From contig CACYDD010000373.1 of the NCBI GenBank assembly GCA_902773065.1, positions 1-9,864 on the forward strand: a stretch of 9,864 nucleotides of DNA, given 5' to 3'. The notes beneath the pieces were generated by a model that was not told the DNA's origin, searched no databases, and saw only the letters and a list, made by a program, of their open reading frames with translations. This stretch comes from an uncultured Ruminococcus sp. (lineage in GTDB: Bacteria > Bacillota > Clostridia > Oscillospirales > Acutalibacteraceae). Position numbers and translations under genes: made by a program. This document shows, piece after piece, positions 1-6,671 of the stretch. Each line of letters opens with the position of its first letter. Within the stretch, counting starts at the first letter, position 1.

Positions 1-366
1 AATTTCGGCTACCTTTTCGGGATAGTTCTTGCCGATAGCAATATAATCAAGGAAAAACTGCGGCTTTGCTCCACAACAGATAATATCATTGACACACATG
101 GCTACACAGTCGATACCGATCGTATCATGTTTATCAAGAAGCATGGCAATTTTCAGCTTTGTGCCGACACCATCTGTTCCAGAAACAAGAACAGGGTGGT
201 CAATACCTGTTGTGTCGATCTCAAACAGACCGCCAAAACCGCCGATACCCGAAAGAACACCGTTCGTTACGGTTTTTGCCACATACTCCTTCATCAGTTC
301 AACAGATTTGTAGCCTGCTGTAACATCTACGCCTGCTGCTTTATAGCTGTCACTAAAGCTTTTCAT
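1..366 (-). CDS. purM: Phosphoribosylformylglycinamidine cyclo-ligase, N-terminal part (partial at window edge)
   Basis: AIR synthetase, the fifth step of de novo purine synthesis: ATP-dependent ring closure of FGAM to aminoimidazole ribotide in the cytoplasm. Only the first 122 codons are present; the frame is open to base 1, and the family is about 340 residues. Visible family features are the N-terminal SYKAAGVDV segment, the glycine-rich GIGGFGGLF, the substrate/nucleotide-binding LVSGTDGVGTKLK (about residues 61-73) and GIDCVAMCVNDIICCGAKP (about 83-101). The ATG at 364-366 is preceded by a strong GGAGGTCA site (371-378), which fixes the start. It lies 27 bp after purF in the same direction, so it is the third visible gene of a purE-purF-purM operon. 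A small hairpin sits in the purF-purM gap. Nothing in the visible part looks damaged. Confidence 0.96.
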   Translation of the reverse strand, partial: MKSFSDSYKAAGVDVTAGYKSVELMKEYVAKTVTNGVLSGIGGFGGLFEIDTTGIDHPVLVSGTDGVGTKLKIAMLLDKHDTIGIDCVAMCVNDIICCGAKPQFFLDYIAIGKNYPEKVAEI

Positions 367-380
367 ATTCTGACCTCCAA

Positions 381-395
381 AACGGCAAAGCCGTT
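381..395 (-). promoter_or_regulatory. Small intercistronic hairpin between purF and purM
   Basis: AACGGC-TTT-GCCGTT on the minus strand gives a perfect 6-bp GC-containing stem with a 3-nt loop. The 5' arm begins inside the purF stop codon (394-396), and the 3' arm ends two bases before the purM ribosome binding site. No proper U-tract follows in the direction of transcription, so it is a weak terminator at best. A role in mRNA stability, partial attenuation or translational coupling is possible but inferred. Confidence 0.45.
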
Positions 396-1806
396 ATTTT
401 ATTTTCTTTGAATATTTATCATCACGGGATGTATCGGAAACATCAAGCGGATAATTACCTGTGAAACAGGCATCGCAAAAGTTAAGTTTACATTCCTTTG
501 CAATTTCAGATAAGCTTTCCGCAGAAAGAAATCCTAAACTGTCCGCTCCGATATATCTGCATATTTCATCAACATCCATTTTTGCACCGATCAGATCTTC
601 CTTCGGTGTTGTATCACTGGTCAGGAAACAAGGATTTTTAAACACCGGTGAGGCAATACGCATATGTACCTCTTTTGCCCCTGCCTGTCTGAGCAGTTCC
701 ACAATATGCTTACTTGTGCTGCCTTTCAGGATAGAGTCATCAATAACGATCACCCTTTTTCCTTCGACATTATGAGTAAGTGCGTTCAGCTTAATACGCA
801 TGAGATATTCAGAATTTTTCTTCCGGTTATTGAATGCTCTTCCGATATATTTGTTCTTGATCAGTCCTGTTGAATAGCGAATTCCAGATTCCATAGAATA
901 GCCGATAGCGGATTCCACGCCGCAGTCGGGAACACCACAGACAAAATCTGCTTCAACCGGATGCTGACGTGCCAGCAGCATACCTGCCCTCTGTCTTGCC
1001 TTTGCAACGGAAACACCGTCAACCACACTGTCGGGACGTGAAAAATATACATACTCAAACAGACACAGTGCCGATTTATCTCCGCAGCCTTCTGTATAGC
1101 TGTGCATACCCTCTTCATCTATGACGATCATTTCACCCGGCTGTACATCCCTGATAAATGTTCCCCCCAGACTGTCAAAAACACAGGACTCAGAAGCAAG
1201 GACATAGCTTTCGCCTATTTTTCCGACACAAAGCGGACGAATTCCTAACGGGTCACGCACACCGATCAGCTTGCTCGGCGACATCATAACAATAGCATAT
1301 GCGCCTTTAAGCTGTTTTACAGCTGTCTGCACAGCTTCTTCGATCGTTACTGCATTGATTCTCGCTCTTGCAATAAGATAAGAAATAATTTCGGTATCAC
1401 CGTTGGATTGAAATATCGCCGCGCCCTGATTCAGATCATCACGCAGAACATGATAATTCGTAAGTGCGCCGTTCATGCAAAGTGCAAGCTGTCCCTTGAT
1501 ATAACGCATGACAAGCGGTGCAAGGTTTTGATGGTCAACTGCTTCTCCCGACGAGTATTTTACATGACCGAGCGCAATCGTGCCGTTACCGAGACGGTTC
1601 AGTTCCGCTTCCGGCAAAGCCTCAGGGATCATACCGTGATCTTTATAATAGATCATATTGCCGTCATTATTGACAGCAATTCCTGCACCGACCTGTCCCC
1701 TGTGCTGGAGGGCATAAAGCGCGAGATATGTCTCCTCAACAATATCCATATCCTTGTCATTTTTATAAATGCCAAAGACACCACATTCATCGTGTAATTC
1801 AGACAT
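394..1806 (-). CDS. purF: Amidophosphoribosyltransferase (glutamine PRPP amidotransferase), divergent
   Basis: First committed enzyme of purine synthesis: PRPP + glutamine to phosphoribosylamine. It has 470 residues, normal for the family. The seven-residue leader MSELHDE precedes Cys8, the expected Ntn nucleophile after propeptide cleavage. The glutaminase domain (8-about 235) keeps QHRG (35-38), MNG (111-113) and Asp137. The phosphoribosyltransferase domain has CLFEYVYFSRPDS (248-260), KNKYIGR (317-323) and a PRPP loop VIVIDDSILKGSTS (352-365). Cys248, Cys393, Cys444 and Cys447 match the four ligands of the B. subtilis-type 4Fe-4S cluster. Several usual residues differ: GHVKYSS instead of GHVRYST, DDSILKGST instead of DDSIVRGTT, and NNRKKNSEY where xxPxQxxR is usual. 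AAGGAGT lies just upstream of the ATG at 1804-1806. The gene lies 15 bp after purE. It is probably a working PurF given the operon, but a divergent paralogue is possible. Confidence 0.93.
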   Translation of the reverse strand: MSELHDECGVFGIYKNDKDMDIVEETYLALYALQHRGQVGAGIAVNNDGNMIYYKDHGMIPEALPEAELNRLGNGTIALGHVKYSSGEAVDHQNLAPLVMRYIKGQLALCMNGALTNYHVLRDDLNQGAAIFQSNGDTEIISYLIARARINAVTIEEAVQTAVKQLKGAYAIVMMSPSKLIGVRDPLGIRPLCVGKIGESYVLASESCVFDSLGGTFIRDVQPGEMIVIDEEGMHSYTEGCGDKSALCLFEYVYFSRPDSVVDGVSVAKARQRAGMLLARQHPVEADFVCGVPDCGVESAIGYSMESGIRYSTGLIKNKYIGRAFNNRKKNSEYLMRIKLNALTHNVEGKRVIVIDDSILKGSTSKHIVELLRQAGAKEVHMRIASPVFKNPCFLTSDTTPKEDLIGAKMDVDEICRYIGADSLGFLSAESLSEIAKECKLNFCDACFTGNYPLDVSDTSRDDKYSKKIK

Positions 1807-1821
1807 AAAATTACTCCTTGA

Positions 1822-2334
1822 TTATTTAATAAGCTCCTGCACCTTCTGCTGAATCGCTTCGTCTTTTTTGGCTACTCCCTCTTTCATGCTTACCTTTTCA
1901 TCAGCAAGCTTCTGAGCAAGTGCATCATCAGAAAGTGCCAGTATCTGAACCGCAAGGATCGCTGCATTATCTGCCCCGTCGATTGCTACTGTGGCAACCG
2001 GAATTCCCTTGGGCATCTGAACCGTTGCAAGAAGTGCATCAAGACCGTCAAGCGTGGAAGATTTGATTGGAATTCCTATCACCGGAACAGTCGTATGCGC
2101 TGCCAGAACACCTGCCAGATGTGCCGCTTTTCCTGCTGCTGCAATGATCACACCGAATCCGTTGTTTCGTGCATTTGCAGAAAATTCCGCTGCTGCTTCG
2201 GGTGTGCGGTGAGCCGACATGATATGTACCTCAAACGGCACTCCGTAAGAATCAAGTGTTTTGATTGCTCCCGAAACTGTCGGGAAATCGCTGTCGCTGC
2301 CCATTATGACAGCTACCTTTTTTTGTTCAGACAT
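1822..2334 (-). CDS. purE: 5-(carboxyamino)imidazole ribonucleotide mutase
   Basis: Class I PurE, which moves the carboxylate of N5-CAIR to give CAIR in purine synthesis; it normally works with PurK. The 170 residues match the usual octameric bacterial enzyme. Signatures are VAVIMGSDSD (7-16), SAHRTPE with catalytic-type His42 (40-46), AAGKAAHLAG (66-75; many homologues have AGGAAHL) and the substrate-loop segment GLDALLATVQMPKGIPVATVAI (97-118). The start at 2334 is chosen because AAGGAGAG lies immediately upstream and the protein then begins right at the Rossmann-like strand. An in-frame ATG 28 codons further up would add sequence foreign to the family. It is first in the purEFM operon, 15 bp before purF, downstream of its own predicted promoter and of the terminator that closes the SPFH operon. 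Confidence 0.97.
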   Translation of the reverse strand: MSEQKKVAVIMGSDSDFPTVSGAIKTLDSYGVPFEVHIMSAHRTPEAAAEFSANARNNGFGVIIAAAGKAAHLAGVLAAHTTVPVIGIPIKSSTLDGLDALLATVQMPKGIPVATVAIDGADNAAILAVQILALSDDALAQKLADEKVSMKEGVAKKDEAIQQKVQELIK

Positions 2335-2369
2335 AGCTTTTTCTCTCCTTAGATGAATTACATGGAAAA

Positions 2370-2405
2370 AGTATAAAACTTCCCTTACCATTTTACAGTA
2401 TATCA
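2370..2405 (-). promoter_or_regulatory. Candidate purE operon promoter(s)
   Basis: Two TATACT -10 boxes lie on the minus strand, at 2397-2402 and 2370-2375. The upstream one is preceded by TG-A, forming an extended -10 (TGATATACT), which can work without a good -35. Neither has a convincing TTGACA partner at 16-18 bp. The predicted leader is only about 30-55 nt, too short to hold a guanine riboswitch. No known purine operator is recognised. Confidence 0.45.
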
Positions 2406-2410
2406 GGCAA

Positions 2411-2446
2411 AAAAGCAAGGCTGATTTTCAATTCATCCTTGCTTTT
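2411..2446 (-). terminator. Intrinsic terminator after the SPFH gene
   Basis: A perfect 10-bp stem, AAAAGCAAGG (2411-2420) with CCTTGCTTTT (2437-2446) on the plus strand, has a 16-nt loop. Read on the minus strand, the 3' arm ends CCTTGC followed by six T, as in a Rho-independent terminator. It lies 20 bp past the SPFH stop codon and separates that operon from purEFM. Confidence 0.85.
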
Positions 2447-2466
2447 CGCTAAAATATTATGAAATT

Positions 2467-3516
2467 TTATACTCTCGGTGCATTCTGCTGGAGAGCCTGT
2501 CTTGCTCTTTCTCTGAGCTCAGCCTGCGGGTCAGCCGGAACTTGCGGCTGAACATTCTGAACCGGTGTCTGCATATTCGGAATATTCACTGCATTTTCTG
2601 CTTTCGGGGTCTTATCAATTTCACCGTCAACAACAAGTTCTTTGAGAGAAGTTGCTAGACCTGCCATAGACTGAATCTCTGACGGAATAATGATTTTGGT
2701 TGCTCTGCCGTCTGCTACCTTTGTAAATGTTTCAAGACTCTTAAGCGCAATAACCCTGTCTGTCGGAGAAGCTTCATTCAACATTTTCAAACTGTCTGCA
2801 TACGCTTTCTGAACAGCAAGAATTGCCTCTGCTTCACCCTGTGCCTCACGGATCTTTGTTTCCCTGATCGCATCTGCACGGAGGATCGCCGCTTCTTTGT
2901 GACCTTCTGCAACAAGGATCTGACTTGTCTTTTCACCTTCGGCGTCAAGAATTCTCGCACGGCGTTCACGCTCTGCCTTCATCTGCTTCTCCATGGCAAT
3001 CTGGATCTCACGGGGCGGAAGAATATTTTTAAGCTCAACACGCTTAACCTTAATCCCCCACGGATCTGTTGCTTCATCCAGTATTTCACGGATTCTGGCA
3101 TTGATATTGTCACGGGATGTCAGTGTGCTGTCCAGTTCCAGTTCACCGATGATATTACGCAGTGTAGTAGCACAAAGCGTTTCAATCGCCATGATCGGAC
3201 TCTCTACACCATAAGTGTAAAGTCTCGGATCAGTGATCTGATAATATACAACTGTATCGATCTTCATTGATACATTATCTCTGGTAATAACCGACTGCGG
3301 ATCAAAATCCACAACCTGCTCTTTCAAAGATACCTTTCTTGCAATTCGATCCATGAAAGGAACTTTGACATGGATACCGTTGCCCCAGATACTGTAGAAC
3401 GTGCCAAAACGCTCAATCACATAAGCGTTTGACTGCGGTACAACATTGATATTCGTAACAATGACCAGCAAAACAATAATTCCTATCACGATAAGAGCAA
3501 TAATTCCCGGGTCCAT
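2467..3516 (-). CDS. SPFH-domain membrane protein, stomatin/slipin-like (QmcA/HflK-related)
   Basis: A membrane-anchored scaffold protein of the SPFH (stomatin/prohibitin/flotillin/HflK) superfamily. Such proteins form large ring or cage assemblies that organise membrane domains and associated proteases. The 349 residues start with one hydrophobic segment (about 5-22). The SPFH domain follows (about 25-190), with VVPQSNAYVIERFGTF, GIHVKVPFMDRI, VSLKEQVVDFDPQSVITRDNV and the conserved tract WGIKVKRVELKNILPPREI. Next comes a charged Ala/Glu-rich coiled coil (about 170-245), then a Pro/Gln/Asn-rich low-complexity tail (about 305-349) as in many slipins. The ATG at 3514-3516 has TGAGGT upstream at normal spacing. 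It lies 30 bp downstream of an NfeD-like gene, the classic partner in this family, which supports the slipin/NfeD assignment over HflK/HflC. It is followed by an intrinsic terminator. Confidence 0.93.
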   Translation of the reverse strand: MDPGIIALIVIGIIVLLVIVTNINVVPQSNAYVIERFGTFYSIWGNGIHVKVPFMDRIARKVSLKEQVVDFDPQSVITRDNVSMKIDTVVYYQITDPRLYTYGVESPIMAIETLCATTLRNIIGELELDSTLTSRDNINARIREILDEATDPWGIKVKRVELKNILPPREIQIAMEKQMKAERERRARILDAEGEKTSQILVAEGHKEAAILRADAIRETKIREAQGEAEAILAVQKAYADSLKMLNEASPTDRVIALKSLETFTKVADGRATKIIIPSEIQSMAGLATSLKELVVDGEIDKTPKAENAVNIPNMQTPVQNVQPQVPADPQAELRERARQALQQNAPRV

Positions 3517-3546
3517 AATACATACCTCATTTCTTAAAATTAATCA

Positions 3547-3975
3547 TCATACAGGCGTTACGATCAGTTTCACTCCTTCGATCCGTTCCACACGAACAGG
3601 AGACCCGACCTCGGGTACTTTGAAATCGGGCATCATTGCCGACCAGTCAGCACCTGAAACGCTTACCCTGAAAACTCCTGTTGACTGGTCTACAATCTTT
3701 GTAACAAGTCCTGTTTTTCCGATATTCATATCGGCATTCAAAGGAGTATTTTCAATTCCCTTTGTCAGTTTTCGCACAAAAGGTCTCGTAAGTACAAGTG
3801 TCAAGAAAGTAACGGCAAAGAATACGATTACTTGAATCCAAGTTTCAGCACCGCATAGATCTGCAATAAGTGCCGCTATTCCGCCGATTGCCGCCCAGAT
3901 GGATACAAGCTGTACCTGAGTGGCAATTTCAAAAGCACAAGCAACAACGATAACCGCCAACCAAACACCTAACAT
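3547..3975 (-). CDS. NfeD-like membrane protein (short form, OB-fold C-terminal domain)
   Basis: Partner protein of SPFH scaffolds. Short NfeD proteins are small membrane proteins with a cytosolic OB-type beta-barrel, and are nearly always encoded beside a slipin or flotillin. The 142 residues show three hydrophobic segments (about 3-20, 22-42, 47-65), then a soluble domain (about 78-142). This domain contains GKTGLVTKIVDQSTGVFRVSVSG (86-108), the typical turn-rich 'G..G.....' entry into the barrel, and a closing strand ending RVERIEGVKLIVTPV. No serine-protease domain of long NfeD is present. The start at 3975 is supported by GGAGGTG upstream; the longer in-frame ORF to 4029 would begin inside the promoter and palindrome. 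It is first in the two-gene nfeD-SPFH operon. In Bacillus similar pairs belong to the sigma-W envelope-stress regulon, but here the promoter looks sigma-A type. Confidence 0.9.
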   Translation of the reverse strand: MLGVWLAVIVVACAFEIATQVQLVSIWAAIGGIAALIADLCGAETWIQVIVFFAVTFLTLVLTRPFVRKLTKGIENTPLNADMNIGKTGLVTKIVDQSTGVFRVSVSGADWSAMMPDFKVPEVGSPVRVERIEGVKLIVTPV

Positions 3976-3995
3976 AATACTCACACCTCCATTCG

Positions 3996-4011
3996 ACGAT
4001 ATACATATCGT
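3996..4011. promoter_or_regulatory. 16-bp palindrome at the nfeD transcription start (candidate operator)
   Basis: ACGATAT-AC-ATATCGT has two perfect 7-bp arms around a 2-bp centre, extendable by TCG/CGA with one unpaired base. It lies just downstream of the predicted -10 box (4020-4025), covering about +2 to +18, and upstream of the ribosome binding site. That is a good position for a dimeric repressor to block initiation. It could alternatively form a 5' mRNA hairpin. No known regulator motif is recognised with confidence. Confidence 0.5.
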
Positions 4012-4019
4012 ACGACATA

Positions 4020-4048
4020 ATATTAGCATATTTTATTTTAAAAATCAA
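4020..4048 (-). promoter_or_regulatory. Sigma-A type promoter for nfeD-SPFH
   Basis: On the minus strand, TTGATT (4043-4048) and TAATAT (4020-4025) are separated by exactly 17 bp. The -10 box carries an extended TGC immediately upstream. The predicted start is near 4013, about 38 nt before the nfeD ATG. The flank upstream of the -35 is very AT-rich and contains a 14-bp palindrome GAATTTACAAATTC (4062-4075). Confidence 0.75.
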
Positions 4049-4105
4049 TATCAGCAAATCTGAATTTACAAATTCCTAATAATTCCGAAATAAATTTATA
4101 AAAAA

Positions 4106-6073
4106 TTACTTTTTCCGACGTTTTGCCGTATTTTGTTTGCTGCGTTGTTTTTCTGCTTTTTGTATACTGTCGTATTTTTCAAATGAAATACCGAATTTCT
4201 TTTCGGCATCTGTGAGTTTATGCCGGCTCTTTCCCTTTTGCGGCTTTTTACTCTTATTCTGAAAAGCTTTGTCATTTTTGTTCCTCGGCTTTATCAGACA
4301 TTTTTTTTCAAAACCAATCAGATCTGTCCTGTGTGCCTGCTCCAGTGCTTCATGCACAAGGTCGTAATTTTTCGGATTTTTATACTGTATCAGTGCCCTC
4401 TGCATTGCCTTTCCGTGCGGATTATGCTCAACAAATACCGGCTTCATGGTTCTCGGGTCAACACCTGTATAATACATACAAGTGGAGATGGTAGAAGGTG
4501 TCGGGTAAAAATCCTGCACCTGCTCGGGACTGAGATGATTATCCCGTAAATATTCCGCAAGGTCAATCGCTTCTTTTAGCGTTGAACCAGGGTGCGATGA
4601 CATCAGATACGGCACAAGATACTGCGGCTTTCCAAGTTTTTTATTGATAGCGGCATATTTTTTGCAGAAGGCGCGGTACACACTGTTTTCGGGCTTGCCA
4701 AGTGTTCTGAGAACCGTATCGGAAATATGCTCGGGTGCTACTTTCAGCTGACCGCTGATATGATGTTCGCACATTTCCCTGAAAAATGTTTCGTCAGGGT
4801 CTGCCATGATATAATCAAACCGGATTCCCGAACGAATAAATACTTTTTTCACTCCCGGCAATGCCCTGAGTTTTCTGAGCAGTTCCAGATAATCACTGTG
4901 GTCAACCTGCAAATTCGGACACGGTTTCGGGAAAAGGCACTGGCGATTGGTACAGACTCCTTTCGTAAGCTGTTTTTGACAGGCAGGCTTTCTGAAATTG
5001 GCAGTAGGACCTCCAACATCATGAATATATCCTTTGAAATCAGGGGCTTTGATTATTATTTCTGCTTCGGCAAGAATTGATTCATGACTTCTTACTTGTA
5101 TGATCCTACCCTGATGAAATGTCAATGCACAAAAGTTACAGCCGCCGTAACAGCCGCGGTTGCTAATGAGGCTGAATTTTACTTCCTTGATCGCATCAAT
5201 ACCGCCCTGACCTTCATAACAAGGGTGATAATTTCTCATATACGACAGTGCATAGATCCTGTCCATCTCCTCTGTAGTAAGCGGCGGTGACATCGGATTC
5301 TGTACGACATAGATATTGTTCGGGTATGGCTCGACAAGGCATTTTCCTGAAAAAGCATCCGTGTTGCAGTATTGTGTATAAAAGCTTCTTGCGTAATTCA
5401 ATTTATCCTCACAAAGCTCTGTATAGCTTGGCAGAGTAATATAATCATAGAAATTTTCAAGGCTTTTTGTTTTGAAAACCGTACCTTTGATAAAAGTGAT
5501 TTCCTCAACAGGAATACCGCTGTTCAGTGCATCAGCGATTTCGACGATCGATTTTTCTCCCATTCCGTAAGAAATGATATCCGCCTGAGAATCCAGCAGC
5601 ACAGAGCGTTTCAGACAGTCATCCCAGTAATCGTAATGTGCCATTCTGCGAAGACTTGCTTCAATACCGCCGATAATGATCGGTTTATTTTTATAGGTTC
5701 TGCGTATGAGGTTTCCGTAAACGACTGTTGCGTGGTCGGGGCGTTTTCCCATCACACCGCCGGGAGTAAAAAAATCCCTGGAACGCCGTTTTTTTGATAC
5801 AGAATAATGATTGACCATAGAATCCATATTCCCTGCACAGACAAGAAAACCAAGTCGCGGTTCACCGAAAACATTGATACTGTTTTCATCTTTCCAGTCG
5901 GGCTGGGCAATCATACCGACCCTGTAGCCCTCTGCTTCCAGCACACGGCTGATAATGGCAGGACCGAAGGAAGGATGATCCACATAGGCATCCCCTATCA
6001 CAAAGGTGAAATCAACCTGATCCCACCCGCGTTTTTCCATATCCTCACGGCATATCGGCAGAAAATCTTTCAT
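4106..6073 (-). CDS. ygiQ: YgiQ family radical SAM protein (UPF0313)
   Basis: A cytoplasmic radical S-adenosylmethionine protein of the YgiQ family, whose reaction and substrate I do not know. It has 655 residues, within the family's range. An N-terminal domain (about 1-290), conserved in YgiQ and possibly B12-binding-like, has FVIGDAYVDHPSFG (24-37), GGIEASLRRMAHYDYW (135-150) and DIISYGMGE. The radical SAM core follows, with CYGGCNFC (Cys308, Cys312, Cys315) for the 4Fe-4S cluster, GGPTANF (354-360) and VAPEH (445-449). A second cysteine group (365, 374, 379, 385, ending KPCPN) resembles one in E. coli YgiQ and may bind metal. The C-terminus (about 593-655) is a Lys/Arg-rich disordered-looking tail. 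The ATG at 6071-6073 has GGAGAA upstream. The gene follows the YusI-like gene by 13 bp, so they are probably cotranscribed. No clear terminator separates it from nfeD. Confidence 0.94.
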   Translation of the reverse strand: MKDFLPICREDMEKRGWDQVDFTFVIGDAYVDHPSFGPAIISRVLEAEGYRVGMIAQPDWKDENSINVFGEPRLGFLVCAGNMDSMVNHYSVSKKRRSRDFFTPGGVMGKRPDHATVVYGNLIRRTYKNKPIIIGGIEASLRRMAHYDYWDDCLKRSVLLDSQADIISYGMGEKSIVEIADALNSGIPVEEITFIKGTVFKTKSLENFYDYITLPSYTELCEDKLNYARSFYTQYCNTDAFSGKCLVEPYPNNIYVVQNPMSPPLTTEEMDRIYALSYMRNYHPCYEGQGGIDAIKEVKFSLISNRGCYGGCNFCALTFHQGRIIQVRSHESILAEAEIIIKAPDFKGYIHDVGGPTANFRKPACQKQLTKGVCTNRQCLFPKPCPNLQVDHSDYLELLRKLRALPGVKKVFIRSGIRFDYIMADPDETFFREMCEHHISGQLKVAPEHISDTVLRTLGKPENSVYRAFCKKYAAINKKLGKPQYLVPYLMSSHPGSTLKEAIDLAEYLRDNHLSPEQVQDFYPTPSTISTCMYYTGVDPRTMKPVFVEHNPHGKAMQRALIQYKNPKNYDLVHEALEQAHRTDLIGFEKKCLIKPRNKNDKAFQNKSKKPQKGKSRHKLTDAEKKFGISFEKYDSIQKAEKQRSKQNTAKRRKK

Positions 6074-6086
6074 AGCAATTTCTCCA

Positions 6087-6446
6087 TTATGATTTATTCA
6101 GAAGTTTCTCTTCCCATTCCTTCTCCCTGAATCCTGTCAGCACAGTTGTGCCATCAATGAGAAGCGGTCTTTTTACAAGCATTCCGTCTGTTGCAAGAAG
6201 ACGCAGCATTTCTTCCTCCGTCATCTCAGGGAGCTTGTCTTTCAGCTGCATTTCACGGTAAAGCATACCGCTTGTATTAAAGAATTTTTTGATTGGCATA
6301 CCACCGATTTTTAACCATTCCGCCAATTCCTCATAAGTTGGATTTTCGTCCTTGATATCTCTTTCGATATATTCCAGTTCATGCTCATCAAGCCACTTTT
6401 TTGCTTTTTTACAAGTGGTACATTTCGGATAATAAATGAATAACAT
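6087..6446 (-). CDS. ArsC/Spx-family thioredoxin-fold protein, YusI-like
   Basis: A small redox-fold protein of the ArsC/Spx superfamily. The 119 residues show the thioredoxin-type motif CTTC (Cys9, Cys12) in YYPKCTTCKKAKKWL, the family stretch PIKKFFNTSGMLYRE (51-65), and LLATDGMLVKRPLLIDG (83-99), the superfamily's conserved Arg region. The sequence is closer to the YusI 'arsenate reductase family' than to Spx. True arsenate reduction is not shown, and no ars genes are nearby. The start at 6446 is chosen because AAGGAGG lies 7 bases upstream and the hydrophobic first strand begins there. The in-frame ATG six codons earlier overlaps that ribosome binding site. It is first in an operon with ygiQ, behind a good sigma-A promoter. 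Confidence 0.92.
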   Translation of the reverse strand: MLFIYYPKCTTCKKAKKWLDEHELEYIERDIKDENPTYEELAEWLKIGGMPIKKFFNTSGMLYREMQLKDKLPEMTEEEMLRLLATDGMLVKRPLLIDGTTVLTGFREKEWEEKLLNKS

Positions 6447-6479
6447 TTTCAATTCCTCCTTCAAATCATATATAAAATG

Positions 6480-6508
6480 ATTATACCATATTTTTTAACT
6501 GCTGAAAA
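6480..6508 (-). promoter_or_regulatory. Sigma-A promoter for the YusI-like/ygiQ operon
   Basis: On the minus strand, a perfect TATAAT (6480-6485) is preceded by TGG, giving an extended -10. A TTTTCA -35 (4 of 6 matches, 6503-6508) sits 17 bp upstream. The predicted leader to the start at 6446 is about 28 nt and holds the AAGGAGG site. It is divergent from the microprotein gene. Confidence 0.75.
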
Positions 6509-6553
6509 CTATTTTTCAAAATTTATTAAGGCATCTGCATAAATTCAATCATG

Positions 6554-6589
6554 TATAATTTTTCCAAAAAGTGTAACCTATTTTTGGAA
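6554..6589 (+). promoter_or_regulatory. Candidate -10 box and inverted repeat upstream of the microprotein gene
   Basis: A perfect TATAAT (6554-6559) on the plus strand has no recognisable -35 at 16-18 bp. Immediately downstream, TTCCAAAAA (6562-6570) and TTTTTGGAA (6581-6589) form a perfect 9-bp inverted repeat around a 10-bp spacer. It would overlap the start site as an operator, or fold at the 5' end of the transcript. The heptamer TGTAACC recurs at 6572 and 6606. A missing -35 could mean activator control or another sigma factor; no sporulation-sigma consensus fits clearly. Confidence 0.4.
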
Positions 6590-6671
6590 TTAACGTATTA
6601 TGTAATGTAACCACTTCCAAAGAGCAAAACAAAAAAGCTTGGCGGGAGGTAATTTTAAGGAGGAAACGATT

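Noticed and set aside
2335..2418. N-terminal extension of PurE by 28 residues to an upstream ATG.
   Set aside because: The extension is unlike the family and overlaps the predicted promoter; AAGGAGAG sits directly before the internal ATG at 2334.
2335..2466. Possible guanine/purine riboswitch before purE.
   Set aside because: The predicted leader is only 30-55 nt and lacks the three-way-junction motifs. The hairpin at 2411-2446 is the terminator of the upstream operon.
2467..3975. The NfeD-SPFH pair as a novel system.
   Set aside because: This gene pair is a well-known, widespread bacterial membrane module; only its promoter architecture here seemed worth separate note.
3976..4029. Longer NfeD start at 4029.
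   Set aside because: It would begin upstream of the predicted transcription start and read through the palindrome. GGAGGTG precedes the ATG at 3975.
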